Part shown: piece by piece, positions 7,028 through 9,406 of the stretch | How positions within the stretch are numbered: position 1 is the first letter of the stretch | How the letters are laid out: the number at the start of each line of letters is the position of its first letter | Assembly (NCBI GenBank): GCA_020860745.1 | Contig: JAJBTR010000032.1 | Span: 1-9,406, forward strand | Direction: 5' to 3' | From: Lachnospiraceae bacterium | GTDB taxonomy: Bacteria; Bacillota; Clostridia; Lachnospirales; Lachnospiraceae | Length of the DNA stretch: 9,406 nt | Notes under the pieces: generated by a model | What the model was told of the DNA's origin: nothing | Database searches by the model: none | The model's input: only the letters and a program-made list of their open reading frames with translations | Translations under genes and position numbers: made by a program

Positions 7028-7755
7028 TCTTCGTCGTCCCCTCCTCCCATGTATACTCGCTTTACTTCGTCGGAATTCATGACCTCAAGCGGCACGCCCG
7101 TGATAACGTCCACGCCGTCCGCCACCAGCATGACGCGGTCCGTGCCTTCCAGCATGGTGCGGATAATATGCTCGATCCAGATGACGGACACGCCCTGCTT
7201 CTTGATGGTCTTCACCAGGTCGATGATCAGCCCCACCTCCGACTCGGTCAGGCCGCCGCCGACCTCGTCCAGAAGCAGGATCTTCGGCTCCGTCGCCAGG
7301 GCGCGCCCGATCTCCAGCCGTTTCCGGTCCAGCAGGCCGAGCTTTCCGGCAAAGAGATCCAGCTTGTCATCCAGCTTGATGATTTTTGACACTTCGATGG
7401 CTTTTTTCTTGGCCTCCGCCTCGGACATATTCGCCCCGAAAACGCCGCCTACCATGATATTCTCGAACACGGTCATCTGCTCAAAGGGGCGCGGCACCTG
7501 GAATGTGCGGCCGATACCGGCCTGGCAGCGCTCCGTGATCACCTGGCCGGAGATCTCCTGGCCCTGGAAGACGATAGTGCCCTTCGTCGGCTTTAATATG
7601 CCGGTCAGGATGTTCAGCATAACCGTCTTTCCTGCGCCGTTCGGCCCGATGACGCCCAGCACTTCCCCCTCGCCCAGCTCAAAATTGATGTTCTTTAAAA
7701 CATGGTTGCTGCCGAATGAAATGCCGAGGTCTGTAACAGTTAAAATTGCACTCAA
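7024..7755 (-). CDS. livG: Branched-chain amino acid-type ABC transporter ATPase LivG, TTG start
   Basis: A 243-residue ATPase partner of LivF. Walker A GPNGAGKT (37-44), Q-loop RTFQ (Q86), Walker B ILLLDE (159-164) and switch His in IEH (H196) are all present. The signature motif is not LSGGQ but LGLLDRKRLE (139-148); loss of the LSGGQ form with a retained R-K-R-L-E tail is known in LivG/UrtD-like subunits, so it need not be inactive. The start is TTG at 7753-7755: it is 7 nt from a strong GGGAGG, gives the expected N-terminus (SAILTVTDLGISFG) and no ATG lies nearby in frame. It begins 30 bp after the solute-binding protein gene. The C-terminus (YMGGGDDEE) is acidic and overlaps livF. Confidence 0.94.
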   Translation of the reverse strand: MSAILTVTDLGISFGSNHVLKNINFELGEGEVLGVIGPNGAGKTVMLNILTGILKPTKGTIVFQGQEISGQVITERCQAGIGRTFQVPRPFEQMTVFENIMVGGVFGANMSEAEAKKKAIEVSKIIKLDDKLDLFAGKLGLLDRKRLEIGRALATEPKILLLDEVGGGLTESEVGLIIDLVKTIKKQGVSVIWIEHIIRTMLEGTDRVMLVADGVDVITGVPLEVMNSDEVKRVYMGGGDDEE

Positions 7756-7762
7756 AACAATA

Positions 7763-7768
7763 CCTCCC
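7763..7768 (-). promoter_or_regulatory. Ribosome binding site that fixes the livG TTG start
   Basis: GGGAGG on the minus strand stands 7 nt from TTG (7753-7755). It is the only strong Shine-Dalgarno match in the 30-bp gap between the solute-binding protein gene and livG, and no ATG or GTG in the livG frame is at a suitable distance. Confidence 0.8.
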
Positions 7769-7785
7769 TGCTCTCTGCCGCCGGA

Positions 7786-9036
7786 TTATTCAAAAGGTAC
7801 AAATTCACCGGTAGTTTCCAGTCCATCCACCTGTACAGCGGAAATGATATTCTGCGTCCATGTGCCATCCTCGTTGTAGATCCACTGACCGGTGCACAGA
7901 TTCTGCACGGAATAATGATCTTCATTATAATTGATGGTACCGATAACGGTATCAAATTCAATCTCATCACAAACTGCAGCGATCGCGTCCGCATCCAGCG
8001 TACCGGCCTCTTTCAGTACATTATAAAGAATCTCAACGTTCGCATAGTCATAACCAGCGGTAGCCGGAGCAAATTCATAGCCATCGATCAGCTCCATCCA
8101 TGCCTCTGCGATCTCGGCACAGCTCTGCCCGGTGATGGAAGAAGTATAAGGATGATTCTCGGTCCACCACACCTCAGAGCAAAGCCCGGAAGCAAGTCCG
8201 TCCGCACCTGCGGAATCTACATCAGAGGTGAACAGGGTAGCCTTCGCCACGGTAACTACCGTCGGCATATAACCGGAAGACTTTAACTGGGAGAAGAAGG
8301 TACCGAAGTCGGAGGTCAGCATAACGCCGACAACCGCGTCGCAGTTCTCACTCTTTAAGTTGTTGATAATAGAAGTATAGTCCGTAGCGCCGGAAGTGTA
8401 GGCACCCGGATCATACGCGGTATAGCCTCTGGACTCCGCATAGGAAGAAATCGCGTCGATCATGGTCTGTCCCTCGGTATCAGTGGCATGCATTACGCCA
8501 ACCGTACCGCCGGAGATACCTGCCAGATCCCATGCATCAGCAAAGCAGGAAAGCTCGTTCTCCGTGTTAAATCCCGCATGGTAGCTGTAAGTGTAATCAG
8601 ATGTCGCCCAGGCTTCGTCAGGCGTGTCATCCGATAAGCAGATAATTCCGGCACGCTCACAGGCAGCCGCTACCGGAACGGTAGTGTCAGCTGTCTTCGC
8701 GGTCAGCATAATATCAACGCCCTTGCTGGAGATCAGATTGTTTGCAGCCTCAGACGCCTTTGTCGCGTCGGACTCAGAATCCGCGAACACCAGCTCGATG
8801 GTTTTCATCTCACCGTCAATCTCAATGCCGCCCTGCTCATTGATCTGGTCTACCGCGTACTGATAAAACTCCTCTGTGCCATCACCATAAGCTGCCAGGG
8901 CACCGGTCGCCGGGTAAACCACGCCGACGGTAATCACATCACCTGAGCTGCTCGAGCTGCCGCCGCAGGCCGCCAGCGTACCGATCATCGCGACACACAT
9001 GCCGACTGCCGCTAACTGTGCTAATCTTTTCTTCAT
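7786..9036 (-). CDS. ABC transporter substrate-binding lipoprotein, HAAT/Liv (type I periplasmic-binding) family
   Basis: A 416-residue extracellular ligand receptor anchored to the membrane by lipid. Residues 1-23 are a signal peptide (KKR then a hydrophobic core) ending in lipobox LAAC, with C24 as the lipidated residue, then a flexible GGSSSSSG linker. The fold cues of Peripla_BP_6/LivJ are present: ITVGVVYPATGALAAYGDG (35-53), the GGIEIDGEMKTIELVFADSESDATKASEAANNLIS region, and HPYTSSITGQSCAEIAEAW in the later lobe. The usual LivJ ligand-loop (G-xx-SS-xx-A) reads instead LTAKTADTTVPVAAACERAG, so the ligand may not be a branched-chain amino acid. Eight cysteines follow C24. ATG 9034-9036 is chosen because GAGGAGG is 8 nt upstream; a start at 9064-9066 lacks such a site and would precede the signal peptide. 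First gene of the importer operon. Confidence 0.92.
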   Translation of the reverse strand: MKKRLAQLAAVGMCVAMIGTLAACGGSSSSSGDVITVGVVYPATGALAAYGDGTEEFYQYAVDQINEQGGIEIDGEMKTIELVFADSESDATKASEAANNLISSKGVDIMLTAKTADTTVPVAAACERAGIICLSDDTPDEAWATSDYTYSYHAGFNTENELSCFADAWDLAGISGGTVGVMHATDTEGQTMIDAISSYAESRGYTAYDPGAYTSGATDYTSIINNLKSENCDAVVGVMLTSDFGTFFSQLKSSGYMPTVVTVAKATLFTSDVDSAGADGLASGLCSEVWWTENHPYTSSITGQSCAEIAEAWMELIDGYEFAPATAGYDYANVEILYNVLKEAGTLDADAIAAVCDEIEFDTVIGTINYNEDHYSVQNLCTGQWIYNEDGTWTQNIISAVQVDGLETTGEFVPFE

Positions 9037-9094
9037 TGTAATATCCTCCTCTTCGTCAGACTGCATTGACAGTCATTATTATTTTTGCACAAAA

Positions 9095-9125
9095 AGCATA
9101 GGGTATATAGTTAGAATACAGTCAA
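9095..9125 (-). promoter_or_regulatory. Probable liv operon promoter with a 19-bp spacer
   Basis: On the minus strand TTGACT (9120-9125) and TATGCT (9095-9100) are separated by 19 bp (9101-9119). MerR-family activated promoters typically have such overlong 19-20 bp spacers, and a MerR gene lies divergently next door. The leader would be about 50 nt; it contains a small hairpin, GACTG (9059-9063) with CAGTC (9070-9074). No better-spaced alternative was found. Confidence 0.55.
9104..9120. promoter_or_regulatory. Candidate MerR operator, copy 1, in the liv promoter spacer
   Basis: Plus-strand TATATAGTTAGAATACA is identical to copy 2 (9189-9205) at 14 of 17 positions. It has partial dyad symmetry and is centred at 9112, close to the middle (9110) of the 19-bp spacer of the liv promoter, the place where MerR-type activators bind. 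Confidence 0.45.
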
Positions 9126-9147
9126 GACCTACAAAAAAATAGGGAAG

Positions 9148-9175
9148 ATAACAAACAAAATCGTAAAATAACAAA
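9148..9175 (+). repeat. Short direct repeat ATAACAAA, 20-bp period
   Basis: ATAACAAA occurs at 9148-9155 and again at 9168-9175, in slightly longer similar contexts (AAGATAACAAAC and AAAATAACAAAT). The spacing is two helical turns. The region is very A-rich, so chance is possible; a regulatory role is only a guess. Confidence 0.3.
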
Positions 9176-9188
9176 TATTTTTTCAAAC

Positions 9189-9205
9189 TGTATAGTTACT
9201 ATACA
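9189..9205. promoter_or_regulatory. Candidate MerR operator, copy 2, perfect palindrome
   Basis: TGTATAG-TTA-CTATACA is a perfect inverted repeat with 7-bp arms. It ends two bases before the -35 of the merR promoter and matches copy 1 at 14 of 17 positions. Its centre is 85 bp from copy 1, about eight helical turns, so both would face the same side of the DNA. Confidence 0.55.
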
Positions 9206-9207
9206 TA

Positions 9208-9236
9208 TTGTCGAAAATTGCGGCAATTGTTATAAT
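9208..9236 (+). promoter_or_regulatory. Promoter of the MerR-family gene
   Basis: TTGTCG (9208-9213) and perfect TATAAT (9231-9236) have an ideal 17-bp spacer. A dyad AATTG-CGG-CAATT (9216-9228) is centred at 9222, exactly the spacer midpoint. With normal spacing, a protein bound here would more likely repress than activate, as in autoregulation. Confidence 0.7.
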
Positions 9237-9281
9237 ATCATTGTGTAAAATACGTTCACACAAGAGAAGGAAGTTTCAACC

Positions 9282-9406
9282 ATGAAAGAACAGCCTCCGG
9301 AAATCAATGAATATCTGTCCATATCAGAGATGGCCGGTATCATGGGCATCAGCCGACAGACATTAATCAGCTACGACAAAATCAATCTGTTCAAGCCGGA
9401 GTATGT
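9282..9406 (+). CDS. MerR-family transcriptional regulator, N-terminal part
   Basis: The first 41 codons are present and the gene runs off the right edge. Residues ~11-41, YLSISEMAGIMGISRQTLISYDKINLFKP, are the winged helix-turn-helix of MerR proteins: helix 1-2 SISEMAGIMGIS, the recognition helix RQTLISYDK, and the start of the wing at the LFKP turn. MerR regulators bind as dimers within overlong promoter spacers and untwist the DNA when activated. AGAAGGAAG at 9264-9272 lies 9 nt before ATG 9282-9284. It is divergent from the liv operon, sharing a 245-bp region with two similar 17-bp boxes, so control of the importer and of itself is a reasonable inference. The effector-binding domain is outside the window, so its signal is unknown. 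Confidence 0.88.
   Translation, partial: MKEQPPEINEYLSISEMAGIMGISRQTLISYDKINLFKPEY

Noticed and set aside
7049..7879. A 276-codon plus-strand open frame opposite livG
   Set aside because: Its Ser/Pro-rich translation is the usual antisense shadow of an ABC ATPase gene; there is no ribosome binding site or family match.
9037..9066. Ten-codon N-terminal extension of the substrate-binding protein
   Set aside because: It would put acidic residues before the signal peptide and lacks a ribosome binding site, while a strong GAGGAGG lies just before the ATG at 9034-9036.
9189..9205. GlnR/TnrA nitrogen box (TGTNA-N7-TNACA)
   Set aside because: The ends TGT and ACA and the 17-nt length fit, and GlnR/TnrA are MerR-family, but the required A at position 5 and T at position 13 are T and A here.

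Overview
The window reads as chromosomal DNA of a low-to-mid GC Gram-positive anaerobe, most likely a Clostridia / Lachnospiraceae-type Firmicute. This is an inference from strong GGAGG-type ribosome binding sites, a lipoprotein (not periplasmic) solute-binding protein, the protein styles (PocR-AraC regulator, DUF1275/YoaK membrane protein, MerR regulator with a YLSISEMA start) and the mix of AT-rich intergenic DNA with moderately GC-rich genes. No rRNA, tRNA, CRISPR array, insertion sequence or phage gene was seen.

Left part (1-2858). The 5' end of a class II (zinc) ketose-bisphosphate aldolase gene runs off the left edge on the minus strand. Divergent from it across a 255-bp AT-rich gap is a one-component regulator with an N-terminal PocR sensor domain and a C-terminal AraC DNA-binding domain. 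It is followed on the plus strand by a MATE-family multidrug/Na+ antiporter gene. That gene is split by a -1 shift in a G5A5 homopolymer at 1733-1742; restoring one base gives a normal ~454-residue MATE protein. The last codons of the araC gene fold into a terminator-like hairpin ending in five T residues, so the two genes may be partly uncoupled.

Middle part (2859-4436). A 34-bp imperfect palindrome lies between the convergent MATE and DUF1275 genes. A two-gene minus-strand unit follows: a short nitroreductase-family flavoprotein and, 26 bp downstream, a DUF1275 (YoaK-type) membrane protein. Its probable promoter (TTGTTT-18-TATAAT) sits just after the hairpin terminator that ends the next operon.

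Right part (4437-9406). A complete minus-strand HAAT/Liv-type ABC importer operon is transcribed right to left: lipoprotein solute-binding protein, LivG and LivF ATPases, then LivH and LivM permeases. The cell would capture an amino acid (or amino-acid-like/amide) ligand outside the membrane and import it with ATP. Divergent from it, cut by the right edge, is a MerR-family regulator. The 245-bp intergenic region has a likely regulatory layout: the liv promoter has the long 19-bp spacer typical of MerR-activated promoters, a 17-bp box lies in that spacer, and a 14/17-identical, perfectly palindromic copy of the box lies just upstream of the merR -35 element. This MerR-liv pair is the best candidate for an undescribed regulatory system here, though its ligand cannot be read from the sequence.
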